The notes below the pieces were generated by a model that was not told the origin of the DNA, made no database searches, and saw only the letters and a list, made by a program, of their open reading frames with translations. Position numbers and translations under genes: made by a program. This document shows positions 33,953-44,113 of a DNA stretch of 64,000 bases, piece by piece. The DNA lies in NCBI RefSeq assembly GCF_036492835.1, contig NZ_AP025314.1, positions 2,274,010-2,338,009 of the forward strand, in the 5' to 3' direction. The stretch comes from Fulvitalea axinellae. Lineage in GTDB: Bacteria > Bacteroidota > Bacteroidia > Cytophagales > Cyclobacteriaceae. Position 1 is the first letter of the stretch; every line of letters starts with the position of its first letter.

Positions 33953-35206
33953 TTATTCTCCCAGTTTGAAGAAACCCGAAATTCGGCCCCCTTGCGAAAT
34001 GTCGAAAGCCTTTTTGGTCGTGCCGGTGGCCGGATCGTATTCGTAAAGGGCGTTTACGTTTTCCGAAGGGTTAAGTACTCCGCAGTAAACTTTGTCGTCT
34101 ATAATTGTCAGGTAAGAATCGTATGGGGAAGAGCCCGGCATATCTGGCAGAATCTTAACCGTTTGGGCTTCGAGATCAAGCTCCACGTACTGGCCGATCG
34201 ACGAAGACCTGAGTAAAGCGAAAGCCTTTTGGAAATCCTCGGGAGTCCATTGCGAGAAGTCGGGTTTCTCTTTGAAAATGGCCAAGATTTCTTGTGGAAA
34301 CGAAGTGGAGATGTTGGCGTAAGCCTTGCCGTTTTTGTGGTAAGTGAATTTTCCCATTACCTGTATAGGCATTTTGGCGTGAGCCGGGCTAATAGCGTCC
34401 ACCACTTTAAAATCGTAATTCAGATCAAAGTCCGTTTGGCCAGCCGGGATTTTTACAATATTCGGCTTGATATTGGGAATATTCGAGTTTCCTTGGGTCG
34501 GGATATAGATATTACCATGCTCATCCACATAGTTTTGCTCCGTTCTGCGAACTACCACAGCGTCCGGAAATTTGATTGACTTAACAAAGGCGTTCGTCCT
34601 CAAATCAATATGGTTGTAGATCAATTCGCTACCGGCCCAAAGCGTGTTCTTTTGGGTGTAAGGGCGGGTGGCCACAAACATATCGTTGCCTCGGATTACG
34701 AATGATTCGTAAATCTGGTTTGTCCAATCATCTTCCCGGTATGCTTTTGACATATCGATTTTGCCTGTCGGAGTCATGGTCTCCGGATCGAAAATCGTGA
34801 TGTCGTTATCGTTTACGTCGTCAATAAAAGCGGTGTTTTTGTCCTTGATTGCACCGTAGTAAGAAGGGGCGATAACAGGGAGTTGGCCCACTTTTTCAAG
34901 CTGTCCGTCAGCGTTTACCACCATTTTGTCCATGCCGGCGTCTTTGCTGCTGGTGATATTGCTGGAAATGATAAAGTTTTCGCCTTTCATCCGTGTGCGG
35001 AAGTTGGCGTATGATTTTCCCTGTGTATTATCGATGGTGCCTTCCGGCATCGTTTCGTAGTATTTCCAATAATTGGTCTCGGCCTGTGTGTACAATACGT
35101 AACCGCTGGTTTTGATACCTGAATCGGGAGCGGGATCGTCGTTGTCGTCACTGCAGGCGGTAAACAAAACGGCTGTCGCCAAAAGCGAAGTGGCTAGCTT
35201 TCTCAT
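33953..35206 (-). CDS. DUF4374 lipoprotein of the siderophore-uptake operon
   Basis: A 417-residue lipoprotein (signal LATSLLATAVLFTACSDD, Cys near residue 18) with a beta-propeller-like repeated pattern, for example TAFIDDVNDNDITIFDPET, NMFVATRPYTQKNTLW and KVYCGVLNPSENVNALYEYDP. It matches DUF4374, a Bacteroidota family regularly encoded with TonB-dependent siderophore receptors and PepSY proteins. It probably binds the siderophore or contacts the receptor at the cell surface or in the periplasm; its mechanism is not established. It lies 17 bp after the receptor stop codon. Confidence 0.82.
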   Translation of the reverse strand: MRKLATSLLATAVLFTACSDDNDDPAPDSGIKTSGYVLYTQAETNYWKYYETMPEGTIDNTQGKSYANFRTRMKGENFIISSNITSSKDAGMDKMVVNADGQLEKVGQLPVIAPSYYGAIKDKNTAFIDDVNDNDITIFDPETMTPTGKIDMSKAYREDDWTNQIYESFVIRGNDMFVATRPYTQKNTLWAGSELIYNHIDLRTNAFVKSIKFPDAVVVRRTEQNYVDEHGNIYIPTQGNSNIPNIKPNIVKIPAGQTDFDLNYDFKVVDAISPAHAKMPIQVMGKFTYHKNGKAYANISTSFPQEILAIFKEKPDFSQWTPEDFQKAFALLRSSSIGQYVELDLEAQTVKILPDMPGSSPYDSYLTIIDDKVYCGVLNPSENVNALYEYDPATGTTKKAFDISQGGRISGFFKLGE

Positions 35207-35223
35207 TATGATATTGGTATGGT

Positions 35224-37578
35224 TTAAAGAGTGTATCTGGCTTTGAGAGCGAAATAACGGCCCGGTCTGGGCACGCTATAAAAGTCGAATAACTCGGCGT
35301 CGAATACGTTGAAGGCTTTGGCGCTCAGCGAGAATTTCCTGTCCATCAGATAGGTGATTCCCAAATCCAAAGATTTTTGTTCCGGCACCCAGTTTTCGTC
35401 ATTTCGTTGTTTTCCGTCGTGGGCGTGCATAAACTCGTCTACGTAATTGCCGAAAACGGTTGTTTTGAGGCTCTTTCCGTCACCGAACAGGTTTTCGAAC
35501 AAATAGGAAACCTCCAGATTTCCGAAAAAGGTCGGGATATTCGGAACAGGTCTGCCCAAAAGGAATTCAGTGGACGGATCCAAGAAGCTGTCGATAAGGA
35601 TTTCTTGGTATGTCGTGTTAAAAGAGTAATCGAGTTTTTCGAAAAGGGTGCCTGTCAGCGCCAACTCGACACCTTGGGATTTCACTTTGTCCTGATTGAC
35701 ATATCGTCCCATGCCGCGGGCGTCGGATTCCAGCCGGATAAGGTCTTGTTGTTTTCTCAGGAAGAAATTTACGTCGGCCGACAAATAATCGGAGAATGTG
35801 GCTTTGGCGCCGAGATTGAAGTTTCGGCTTTTTTCCGGTTTGAGATTGATGTTTGACTGCACTATGCTCAAATCGCCGAACAGCTCGTTTCGGTCCGGAA
35901 TGCGAAGCGCCTGTTCGAAAGATGCTCTTACAAAGAAACTGTCGTTGAACGCCCATTTTGTGGCGATATTATATCCCCATTCACCGCCGGAGATTTTTTC
36001 GGGCTTTGTGCCTTCCTGGTTTTGGAGGCTTAGGTTGAGGCTTTTTAGTGAGTAATGATAATATTTGCCGGAGGCTGATAGGTCCAGCTTTTTTCCGAAG
36101 AATGCCCTTTTCAGCTCAAGGGAGCTAATGTTTTTCGATATATCGCTTCCTTCTTCGTTCGGGTCTATTGAGCCGGGCTGTTTGTATTCGTCATTGCCTT
36201 TACGGCGCTGGTATCCGTAAAAATTATTGGCCAAAACCGTTAAGTCCCCAAAGCTTTTTTCCACAGTGAATTTGTGGGCCATATTGGTTCCCGTAAGGTT
36301 CGGTTTTGTTGGGAATCTGGAGTATTCCGCCCCCGAGCCCAAGAATATCGAGGGGATTTCTTTGGTTACATTGTTCCCGTACCAATCGTAAATGATTTTT
36401 GTGGAATCTTCGGCTTGGTAATCGGTCAATCCGAGATTCGCGAAATAGCGGAGTTTCCAGCCCGATCGGAATTCCTTTTTTATATCCGCGCTTATGTTTA
36501 TTCCCGTTTCTTGGTATTCCAATTCGCCGAATGGCAAAGTTCCGACTTTGAGGCCATGCTGAAATTCTTTTTCCGTGCGATTGGCATTGGCAGAGAACAT
36601 CAGGCCAAAACCTTTTTCCTCATTACTATAACCAAAAGTGGCGCCTCCGTAGACGAAAGAATAGGCGTCGTGGAAACGCTCCACATCTACTTCCTCCACC
36701 TTTTTTACAAAACCTCCTTGCGGATCGTAGATATTGTTTCTGACCCGCATAGAGTAATTGTTGTCACTGCTTTTGTAATTAGCATTAGCCAAAACGTACC
36801 ATCTTTTTCCCAATTTCCGGGAGAAGTTAAGAGAGGTCCGGTGCGTATTGAACGATCCGTATTCGTAAGAAATATCAGTTTTGTTCTCCGGATTTTGGTT
36901 GGTCACCACATTGATGCCGCCACCCAAAGCGTCGGTTCCGATATTCGAAGGCATTACGCCTTTATACACTTCAATTCTTTCGACATTACTTAAGGGAAGG
37001 TTATTCAGGTAGAATCCGCGCCCCAAATATTCGACGGGAATTCCGTTATAATAAAACCGAATGGCTTTGCCGGTCAGGCCGTTTAGCGAAATTGCCGATT
37101 GGCTTCCCATTCCGCCGGTTTGACGGATTTTTACGCCTTGTACTTTGCCCAAAAGCTTGCTGAGGTCTGTTGATTCCGATTGTACGGCTTTCGCGTCGAT
37201 GGCGTTTACGGTTATCGCTTTTTCGGAAATTTCCGTATGTGTGGATTTTCCTTTTATGACTACGGCGTCCAATACGCGTTTATCCTCTTTGAGCGTAATA
37301 TTACCGATGTCTGTCTTTTTCTTTTTTAATAAAACAGACAACGTGAATTGTTGATGACCTACCATGCTTACCGTTAATGAGCAAGACGCCTGATTTTTCA
37401 CCTCTAATTCGAATTTGCCGTTTTTGTCCGTCACCGTTCCGGCAGAAAGGCCTTTTATCGCTACGGAAGCGTAGGGTAGAGGCTCGTTTCTTTCGTTGAT
37501 AACTCGGCCTTTCACCCAATTTTGTCCGAATGCTGTTGCGCTGGAAAGAAAAAAGACGAGCGAAAAAATATGTTTCAT
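35224..37578 (-). CDS. TonB-dependent siderophore receptor (probable)
   Basis: A 784-residue outer-membrane receptor heading the iron-uptake operon. Signal peptide (residues 1-18, ending TAFGQ), carboxypeptidase-like domain (about 20-105, VKGRVINERNEPLPYASVAI), plug domain with SQSAISLNGLTGKAIRFYYN and ERIEVYKGVMPSNIGTDALG, then the barrel ending in the aromatic-rich RYFALKARYTL. The layout is that of FecA/FhuA-type receptors that bring ferric siderophores into the periplasm with TonB energy. The ligand cannot be read from the sequence. The 418-bp upstream gap must hold its promoter and is the place to look for a Fur site. Confidence 0.9.
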   Translation of the reverse strand: MKHIFSLVFFLSSATAFGQNWVKGRVINERNEPLPYASVAIKGLSAGTVTDKNGKFELEVKNQASCSLTVSMVGHQQFTLSVLLKKKKTDIGNITLKEDKRVLDAVVIKGKSTHTEISEKAITVNAIDAKAVQSESTDLSKLLGKVQGVKIRQTGGMGSQSAISLNGLTGKAIRFYYNGIPVEYLGRGFYLNNLPLSNVERIEVYKGVMPSNIGTDALGGGINVVTNQNPENKTDISYEYGSFNTHRTSLNFSRKLGKRWYVLANANYKSSDNNYSMRVRNNIYDPQGGFVKKVEEVDVERFHDAYSFVYGGATFGYSNEEKGFGLMFSANANRTEKEFQHGLKVGTLPFGELEYQETGINISADIKKEFRSGWKLRYFANLGLTDYQAEDSTKIIYDWYGNNVTKEIPSIFLGSGAEYSRFPTKPNLTGTNMAHKFTVEKSFGDLTVLANNFYGYQRRKGNDEYKQPGSIDPNEEGSDISKNISSLELKRAFFGKKLDLSASGKYYHYSLKSLNLSLQNQEGTKPEKISGGEWGYNIATKWAFNDSFFVRASFEQALRIPDRNELFGDLSIVQSNINLKPEKSRNFNLGAKATFSDYLSADVNFFLRKQQDLIRLESDARGMGRYVNQDKVKSQGVELALTGTLFEKLDYSFNTTYQEILIDSFLDPSTEFLLGRPVPNIPTFFGNLEVSYLFENLFGDGKSLKTTVFGNYVDEFMHAHDGKQRNDENWVPEQKSLDLGITYLMDRKFSLSAKAFNVFDAELFDFYSVPRPGRYFALKARYTL

Positions 37579-37913
37579 TTTATAGGGTTTGATCTAAAGC
37601 GAACCCAAACTTATAATTTATTTATACCAAGTCCAAATAAAATCATTAAGGTGAGTGGTGTGCTTTGTATTGAGTTTCTAAGGGTTTATTTGTATTAATA
37701 AATTATGTATATAGTTAAATATTGAAATGGAAGAGGTTGATATTTAAAAAGTACTGTGATTTACATTTTTTATAATTGACGATATTTATTTGTGTTTGTC
37801 GAATCTCGAATAGCTTTTGGAGGGGTGAAAAACTTGCCAAAGTTTCCGTTTCCGCTTAACGTGGAAATCCTTTCGTTAATAATAATTAACGGGTGAAATT
37901 TATAGGGTTTTGG
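37579..37913. other. Intergenic region upstream of the iron-uptake operon
   Basis: This A+T-rich stretch contains the leftward promoter of the TonB receptor operon. I see no reading frame and cannot pick out a convincing 19-bp Fur box by eye. Confidence 0.3.
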
Positions 37914-37968
37914 GAATAAAAAAACGGCGATAAAGGTTAACAGAAATGCTAGCCTTTACCGCCGTTTT
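37914..37968 (-). terminator. Rho-independent terminator of the BCCT transporter gene
   Basis: A 16-bp stem (37921-37936 with 37953-37968, one mismatch) is followed on the minus strand by seven T. It lies 28 bp downstream of the transporter stop codon. Confidence 0.9.
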
Positions 37969-37996
37969 GTTTTGGGCAATCGGAATGTTCTATCCG

Positions 37997-39961
37997 TTAT
38001 TCCGCTTGTTCCGAAGTCAGTTTGTGCAAGAAGTGATAATGCTTCTCGTATTGGCAAATGGCGTCGGCGATAAGCTGTTCTTTCGGATAGCCGAACACGT
38101 CGTAGTCTTGTCCGCCGTTAAGCAAAAACACTTCTGCCCTGCAATAAGCCTCGCGTTCGCTGTTTACGTATTCGGGTACGTTAAAGCGTCTGACGTGGAT
38201 TTCGTAGTGGAAATTCTCCTCGTCCGAATTGTCGATGCTTAGCATCAGTTTGTCTTGTTCAAAGGTGAGCTCGGTTTCGTATCCTTGTCCCCTGAGTTCT
38301 TTCTGGAGCTCGTCCATTGCCGGGAAGGCCACGTCTTTTAGGTACGTTCTTACCCGTGTTTGGCTCGGGAGTCTTGACAGATGTTTTACGCGGTCTTGCC
38401 AAGGCATTGACGCACTGCTGTACTGAACGGAGGTGGAGTGGCTAAGGATAGAATTCTGCAAAAGGTAATCGGCGCGGAGAGTCCGGATAAACGAGAACAG
38501 GGATATCAGGATCAAGAAAATCATTGGGAAAGCCGAAACGATAGTCATGGTCTGTAGCGCTCCGAGCCCGCCGGCGTAGAGAAGAACCGCGGCGACAAGG
38601 CCTTCGAGAACCGCCCAGAATACGCGTTGCCATACTGGAGGCTCTTCCAATCCGCCCGAGGCGAGGGTGTCGATTACTAAAGATCCGGAGTCGGAAGAGG
38701 ATACGAAAAACGTAATTATCAGCATTACGCCGAGCATCGAGAGGAATGAGGAGAACGGGAAATATTCGAAGAATTTGAAGAGTGCGACCGGGACGTTGTT
38801 ACTGATGGTATGAACCAAGTCTTGGGCGTGCCCGCTTAGAGCCAATGAAATGGCCGAGTTTCCGAAGACGGTCATCCACAGGAAGGTGAAAGCCGCGGGA
38901 ACGAACAGCGCTCCACACATAAATTCGCGGATGGTACGCCCTTTGGATATCCGGGCGATAAAAATACCTACGAAAGGCGACCAAGAGATCCACCAGGCCC
39001 AGTAGAGTAAGGTCCAACCGCCAAACCAAGTCTCTTTTTTCTCATAGGCATAGAGGTTGAAAGTTTTGTAGATAAGATCGGAAAGATACGCTCCCGTATT
39101 TTGGACGTAGTCTTTCATCAGGCCCATAGAACTTCCCAAAAAGAGCACGGCCAGAAGAAGGCCTACGGCCAATGCCATATTTATGTTCGAGAGTTTCTTG
39201 ATGCCTCCGTCTAGGCCAAGTACAACCGAGATGGTGGCCATGGCTGTAATACCGATGATAAGCAACACTTGGACGGTGGTGCTTATCGGAAGATCGAAAA
39301 GGTAGTTTAGTCCGGCGTTAACTTGGGTTACGCCATAACCAAGCGAAGTCGCTACGCCGAACATTGTTCCAATGATCGCGAAAGTGTCGATCATGTTGCC
39401 GATTTTGCCGTGGATTTTGTCTCCGATTAGCGGGTAAAAGGCCGAGCGTGGCAGAAGCGGTAAATTTTTTCTGTAGGCGAAGTAAGCCAAGATTACGGCC
39501 AAGGTAGCGTAGATGGCCCAAGCGTGCAGGCCCCAGTGAAAGAAGGTGATTTTCATCGCTTCTTGCGCTGCCTCGGGCGTGCCTCCCGGTCCGACGGGCG
39601 GGGTGCTGAAGTGCATAACCGGCTCCGCTACTCCGAAGAAGAGCAGGCCGATGCCCATACCGGCCGAAAACAACATGGAGAACCAAGAGACGTTTCCGTA
39701 TTCGGGTTCCTCATGGTCGGGGCCGAGTTTGATATCGCCCATGCGCGAAAAGATAATCCCGAAAGAGAAAAACGTAATTACGGCTACGGCGAGAATATAC
39801 ACCCAGCTAGTGTTGGTGATAAGCCAAGCTTGGGTTTGTTTAAAGAACGCTTCCATGCTTTTGGGCCAAATGGCTCCGAAAGCGGTGATAAGGAAAATGA
39901 CGGCCGCAGACCCGAAGAACACTTGCGGGTTGAGGTTGTCTTTGCTGAAAAGATTTTTCAT
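37997..39961 (-). CDS. betT: BCCT-family choline/glycine-betaine transporter (BetT-like)
   Basis: A 654-residue (from ATG 39961; an in-frame ATG at 40000 adds 13 residues) secondary transporter with 12 transmembrane helices. The BCCT signature is clear: glycine-rich SAGMGIGLLFFGVAEPVMHF in helix 3 and the tryptophan-rich helix 8 segment LLYWAWWISWSPFVGIFIAR. The cytosolic C-terminal extension of about 150 residues is like that of proton-coupled BetT choline transporters, longer than in BetP. It imports choline or betaine for osmotic protection. No betaine synthesis genes are nearby. The gene is a single unit with its own terminator. Confidence 0.92.
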   Translation of the reverse strand: MKNLFSKDNLNPQVFFGSAAVIFLITAFGAIWPKSMEAFFKQTQAWLITNTSWVYILAVAVITFFSFGIIFSRMGDIKLGPDHEEPEYGNVSWFSMLFSAGMGIGLLFFGVAEPVMHFSTPPVGPGGTPEAAQEAMKITFFHWGLHAWAIYATLAVILAYFAYRKNLPLLPRSAFYPLIGDKIHGKIGNMIDTFAIIGTMFGVATSLGYGVTQVNAGLNYLFDLPISTTVQVLLIIGITAMATISVVLGLDGGIKKLSNINMALAVGLLLAVLFLGSSMGLMKDYVQNTGAYLSDLIYKTFNLYAYEKKETWFGGWTLLYWAWWISWSPFVGIFIARISKGRTIREFMCGALFVPAAFTFLWMTVFGNSAISLALSGHAQDLVHTISNNVPVALFKFFEYFPFSSFLSMLGVMLIITFFVSSSDSGSLVIDTLASGGLEEPPVWQRVFWAVLEGLVAAVLLYAGGLGALQTMTIVSAFPMIFLILISLFSFIRTLRADYLLQNSILSHSTSVQYSSASMPWQDRVKHLSRLPSQTRVRTYLKDVAFPAMDELQKELRGQGYETELTFEQDKLMLSIDNSDEENFHYEIHVRRFNVPEYVNSEREAYCRAEVFLLNGGQDYDVFGYPKEQLIADAICQYEKHYHFLHKLTSEQAE

Positions 39962-41018
39962 AATAACTGAGAGGCGGTTATAGCCCTGTTTGTTTCTCAT
40001 AAGTTTAGTGTCGCTCCGGCATGGCGAATTGCCCTAGGGCTTATCCTTAGGTTTAGCCTTGCTGGAACGTGTACGGATATGAGGACACAACTGAGCGGTC
40101 CGGCAACGATGGTTCGGACACAAGGCAATAGGCGTTCTTGTTTTGACGCGGGAATAAGACTAAAGGAAGCGATGGGCTGAAGTGCCGGTAAGCGGAATGT
40201 TACCAGAGGCGGAAAGTGCATTGCCCCTAGCTTACGCCATCCGATTAGTATACGGCTGGCGGGGTGTAGCGATCCGGTTGGTTACGGAACACCAAATTCG
40301 AAAAAGTGAATACTCGTTGGTTTTGCTTTTTGTATATCGCAGATATCATATCCGCTAATTTAGCAAATAATATTATGTTATCCTCGTTTCAGGGCGTTTA
40401 GGAAGGGGCGGGAGGAATCGAAACGAGCCGATTGACGTAGATTATTTTGTATCTTTGTGTGAAGCTGATTTTTAGTTCAATTTGAACCTGATTAGCCGTT
40501 TTATCTTGCGTAGTATAGTGGGGTTTGGGTTAAACTGTTTGATTGTCTATTGTTTATGGTCTCCTTGACGGGCATTCGAGTAATTCCTTTATTACATGTT
40601 AGGGTTTTAATGTTGTTTTTTTGTATAACAGTCTAGGGAGGCAAATTCAAATATTTCATGAATTTTAATCGTAAGTTCTTTTTGCTGTTCTGAGGTTTTA
40701 TGGGTGTTTTTGGCCTTTGAGGGTCGTCTTTTTTATAGCGAAACCCTTGGGAAGGATGAGGGATTAATTGACCGAAAGGGAATCATTTTTTGTTAAACTG
40801 GAGCGCTCCCGCAATGAGTTTTAAGCGAGAATATTCCTTTAAGTTTTTTCTATTCTGGTTTTCTGCGCAATCAATAAAGGTAAGGTGCGAAAAGATGTGT
40901 GTTACATTTCTGACTTATGGAAAGGGAGAAAAGAGGCATGATTTCGTGGCTTGGAAGGCCTATTTCAGTGATGTTTTTCTTTTGAAATAACGGCTTATAT
41001 TATTTGTGTATAGTGAGA
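39962..41018. other. Gene-poor kilobase with one plus-strand promoter motif
   Basis: No convincing protein gene lies here. The transporter promoter must be in its left part on the minus strand. TATCTTTG at 40450-40457 matches the -7 consensus TAnnTTTG on the plus strand, yet only a doubtful 66-codon TTG-start frame (40790-40990) follows, so the transcript, if real, would be non-coding. The stretch from 40010 to 40300 is G+C-richer than the remainder and may be a decayed gene. Confidence 0.35.
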
Positions 41019-41067
41019 ATTCCCGCATAACCTTACCGGTATAAAAGAGGCCGGGTTATGCGGGAAT
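41019..41067 (-). terminator. Inverted repeat behind the GH20 gene, probable terminator
   Basis: ATTCCCGCATAACC (41019-41032) pairs perfectly with GGTTATGCGGGAAT (41054-41067). No T run follows on the minus strand, so it may act as an mRNA 3' stabiliser rather than a classical terminator. It is 10 bp downstream of the GH20 stop codon. Confidence 0.55.
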
Positions 41068-41076
41068 GAGTTTGTG

Positions 41077-43431
41077 TTATTTAAGGCTTACTGTTTTGGA
41101 GGCTTTGCTGTCTTTGTGGTAAAACCAAGTTTGAGGCACGGGACGTACCTGCCCTTGCTTATCTACTAAATGCAGTTCTATATTCATACCGCCACCACCT
41201 TGGAAATAGTCGATAGCGATTGGATGGTAGCCTGCGGCTAAGGCGATTTGTCCGATTTTCTGTCTCGGCCCGTGATTGCCGTCATTGTCGCCGAGGGTTT
41301 TTCCGGCTATTTTCAGTATCCCGCCGTCATCGGAAACGAACTGGAAAGTGTATATCCCTTCTTCGGGAACTTTGATGTAGCCGTTGAAGATTAGGCCGAA
41401 GTGGCTCTTTTGGATATTTTCCGGGTAGGTAACGTTTGCGACAACGGTTTCTGTTACCGACTTTGCGTTTGACATAATATCCTTGACACTTCCGATTCCC
41501 TTTTTCAAAGGTACGTATTTGCAGGCTAATCCAGGCTGTGGGGCCACGGGTTTTGTGGGAATTCTGTAACCCTCTTTTTCGAGTTTCACGTTCATTACGT
41601 CACTTCCGCGGTTTTTTGAATTGAAAGCTTGCAGGCGCAACTCGGAGTTCTTTTCGAACTGTAGCGATCCGTCGAATTTTGGAGCGTTCGGGCCGGGAGC
41701 TGAGCCGTCGGTAGTGTAGCGGACGGTTAGGTTGCCGGGAGAGGTCAGTAGACGAACCTCTTTTTTGTCTAAGAATACATTGTTCTCCTGAACGTTGCCC
41801 AGAATAGGGATTCGGTAATGGACATTCATCAGGTCAAGACGTCCGAAATGCTTCACAATTCTGTTTTCGAAGTGATTCCAGGATTTGTTTTCTTTCGGAG
41901 TCCAGAGCGCCTCCGACAAGGCGAGCATGCGCGGCATCGCCATATAATCCATTCTGAGTTCCGACGGGATTCGTTCGGCCCACATACAGCCTTGTCCGCC
42001 GAGCAAGAGTTTTTGCTGTTCGGTGGTGGCCCCTACCGGCATTGGATCGTAAGAGTACGTTCTGCGCAGGCTGTTAATGTCTTGGGGGTAATCAAAATAC
42101 CAGTGTGAATTCGGAGTCATAACCACTTGGTTGCCTTGTTGCAAAGCTTTGAGTGGTGCGTCAGGATGCGAGCTTCGCCAGAACATCATGGTGGCGGTCG
42201 GGCTCATGCCGCCTTCTAAGATTTCGTCCCAGCCCATCATCTTTTTCCCTTTCTTGTTAAGGTAGCGCTCGATTCTTTTTACGAAATAGGATTGCAGTTC
42301 GTCTTCGTTTTTGAGTCCTTCATTCTTGATTCTGCGTTGGCAGTCCGGGCATCTTTTCCATTCCCATTTTCCGACTTCGTCAGCGCCGATGTGGATGTAT
42401 GGGGCGGGGAACAGTTCGCAAACTTCGTCCAAAATTCCCTGTACATAATCAAAAGCCTCTTCTTTTCCGGGGCAAAGCGTACCGGATCCTCTGCCGAAGC
42501 AGGAGACGTTTTTACCGATATTGGCCGATGAAAAGTGGCCGGGCATATCGATTTCGGGAATCACCGTAATATTCCTAACGCGCGCGTATTCGATAATTTC
42601 TTTGATGTCATCCTGAGCGAAGAATCCGCCGTAAACCGTTTTTCCGTCTTTTTCTACGAAAAAATCTTTGGTGGTGACGAAGGTGCTGTCGGTTTCGGCT
42701 TGCTTCTTACAGTGTCTGTCCAGACCATTTTCGGTGCGGTATGCGGCTTCTTCCGTCAAGCGCGGATGCTTTTTGATTTCGATTCTCCATCCCGGATCAT
42801 CAGTCAAGTGCATATGGAAAACGTTGTACTTATAAAGCGCCATATAGTCGAGAAACTTTTTCGTATAAGCTTTCGAAAAGAAGTGGCGAGAATAATCGAT
42901 CAACATGCCGCGGTAGGCGTACAGGGGCTTGTCCTCAATTTCCACTGCCGGTATGGTCCAATCTGTGCCTTTATTTTCCGATGCCGGGCTTTCAATTTTT
43001 TTCGGGAGTAATTGTCTTAAGGTCTGAATTCCGTTTATCAGCCCTGCGGTTTCAGCGGCCTGGATTTTTACGCCTTCCGAATCGCTGATTAGCCTGTAGC
43101 CTTCGGCTCCCGCTTCTTTAGCCAAGTCTTTACGGATTTCCAGAGAAATACTATTCTTTGACGCTTTTTTGTTTTTGACCGGAAAGTCGAAGCCGGTGGC
43201 GTTTTTTAGCTTTTCCCTTAAAAGAGTGGCGGTTTCCATTGAGCCTTGGTCGGAGGCGCAAGAGATTGAAGTGGAAGCGTCAAGTTTGAATCCGCCCGGA
43301 GCCTGTGTAAGGTTGATGGGACGGGGGATTACGGAAATCTCCGAAGTGACGGTATCCGGCTTGTCGGCGCAAGCCAACATAAGCAGGCCTAAAGCCAAGC
43401 TGAGTAGTGCGTGTGTGTTAAAATATCGCAT
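41077..43431 (-). CDS. GH20 beta-N-acetylhexosaminidase lipoprotein with PA14-like domain
   Basis: A 784-residue lipoprotein (signal LALGLLMLACADK, Cys near residue 21). Order of domains: GH20 N-terminal domain 2 (about 30-160), catalytic GH20 barrel (about 165-520) with the catalytic Asp-Glu pair in YIHIGADEVGKWEW and the substrate-binding HLTDDPGWRIEIKKHPRL, a chitobiase C-terminal-like beta domain (about 545-620), and a PA14-like domain at the C-terminus (about 640-784, FNGYIKVPEEGIYTFQFVSD, GYHPIAIDYFQGGGG). It removes terminal N-acetylglucosamine or N-acetylgalactosamine from chitooligosaccharides or glycoconjugates, at the cell surface or in the periplasm. It stands alone. Confidence 0.93.
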   Translation of the reverse strand: MRYFNTHALLSLALGLLMLACADKPDTVTSEISVIPRPINLTQAPGGFKLDASTSISCASDQGSMETATLLREKLKNATGFDFPVKNKKASKNSISLEIRKDLAKEAGAEGYRLISDSEGVKIQAAETAGLINGIQTLRQLLPKKIESPASENKGTDWTIPAVEIEDKPLYAYRGMLIDYSRHFFSKAYTKKFLDYMALYKYNVFHMHLTDDPGWRIEIKKHPRLTEEAAYRTENGLDRHCKKQAETDSTFVTTKDFFVEKDGKTVYGGFFAQDDIKEIIEYARVRNITVIPEIDMPGHFSSANIGKNVSCFGRGSGTLCPGKEEAFDYVQGILDEVCELFPAPYIHIGADEVGKWEWKRCPDCQRRIKNEGLKNEDELQSYFVKRIERYLNKKGKKMMGWDEILEGGMSPTATMMFWRSSHPDAPLKALQQGNQVVMTPNSHWYFDYPQDINSLRRTYSYDPMPVGATTEQQKLLLGGQGCMWAERIPSELRMDYMAMPRMLALSEALWTPKENKSWNHFENRIVKHFGRLDLMNVHYRIPILGNVQENNVFLDKKEVRLLTSPGNLTVRYTTDGSAPGPNAPKFDGSLQFEKNSELRLQAFNSKNRGSDVMNVKLEKEGYRIPTKPVAPQPGLACKYVPLKKGIGSVKDIMSNAKSVTETVVANVTYPENIQKSHFGLIFNGYIKVPEEGIYTFQFVSDDGGILKIAGKTLGDNDGNHGPRQKIGQIALAAGYHPIAIDYFQGGGGMNIELHLVDKQGQVRPVPQTWFYHKDSKASKTVSLK

Positions 43432-44113
43432 AGGTAAAATATAAAAGGTAAAGTCGTAAACAGGCGGTTGGCTGAACTCTAATTAAGTAGGGTGAATGTA
43501 TTAACACTATTTATTCGAATAATTCTCGGCTAGATTTAATCCGCATGCCTGAGAACCGTTGGCAAAAAGGTGAATTCCTTTATTGGTTAAGGAAGTTCTG
43601 GTGCCATTACGAAACAAGTGAAAACAAAAACGAAACAAAAACAGAGGCTACATTCGGTACCCTAAAAAAGACAAATAGAGGCTGGGTTTTAGACTGATGA
43701 GGGGGTGAGATGTGGGAAACAGTAAAAAAGAAAATAAATTAATATGGTGTTTCGGTTTTCAGTTACTGGGCAAACAGGGGTAAATGAGGAGTAAAAAATA
43801 AATGAGGAAATGAAATTGGAGTAATTGATCCCGCTATTTTTTAAAGAAAGTGATAACCTTTTTAAGGTATTAAAAAATTTGATACACAGGCATTGAAATT
43901 AAGAAAAGCTAGAGTGTTTTTATGGACGAATTTAAAAGAGCATTGCTGAATGTGTATATGGTATTATTTTTAATAAATTTTGCTATTCATATTTTTAATG
44001 CTACATTGAAATTGATAAATCTAAATTTTGGGTGATATTCAGTGCTTTATTTGAATTTATTCAAAGTATTGATATGTCTTTTTTGAGGTTTCGCCATTGT
44101 CTTTTTTTAGATT
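43432..44113. promoter_or_regulatory. A+T-rich leader region of the contractile injection system
   Basis: This 682-bp gap separates the GH20 gene (minus) from the first injection-system gene (plus). Its right half is extremely A+T-rich. A 16-bp palindrome, TTTGAA-N4-TTCAAA, lies at 44050-44065, 48 bp before the first start codon and could be an operator. I find no clear TAnnTTTG motif with good spacing and no gene. Confidence 0.35.

Noticed and set aside
40790..40990. A 66-codon plus-strand frame with TTG start
   Set aside because: No family resemblance, no ribosome-binding or promoter context close to the start, and residue composition like translated A+T-rich non-coding DNA.
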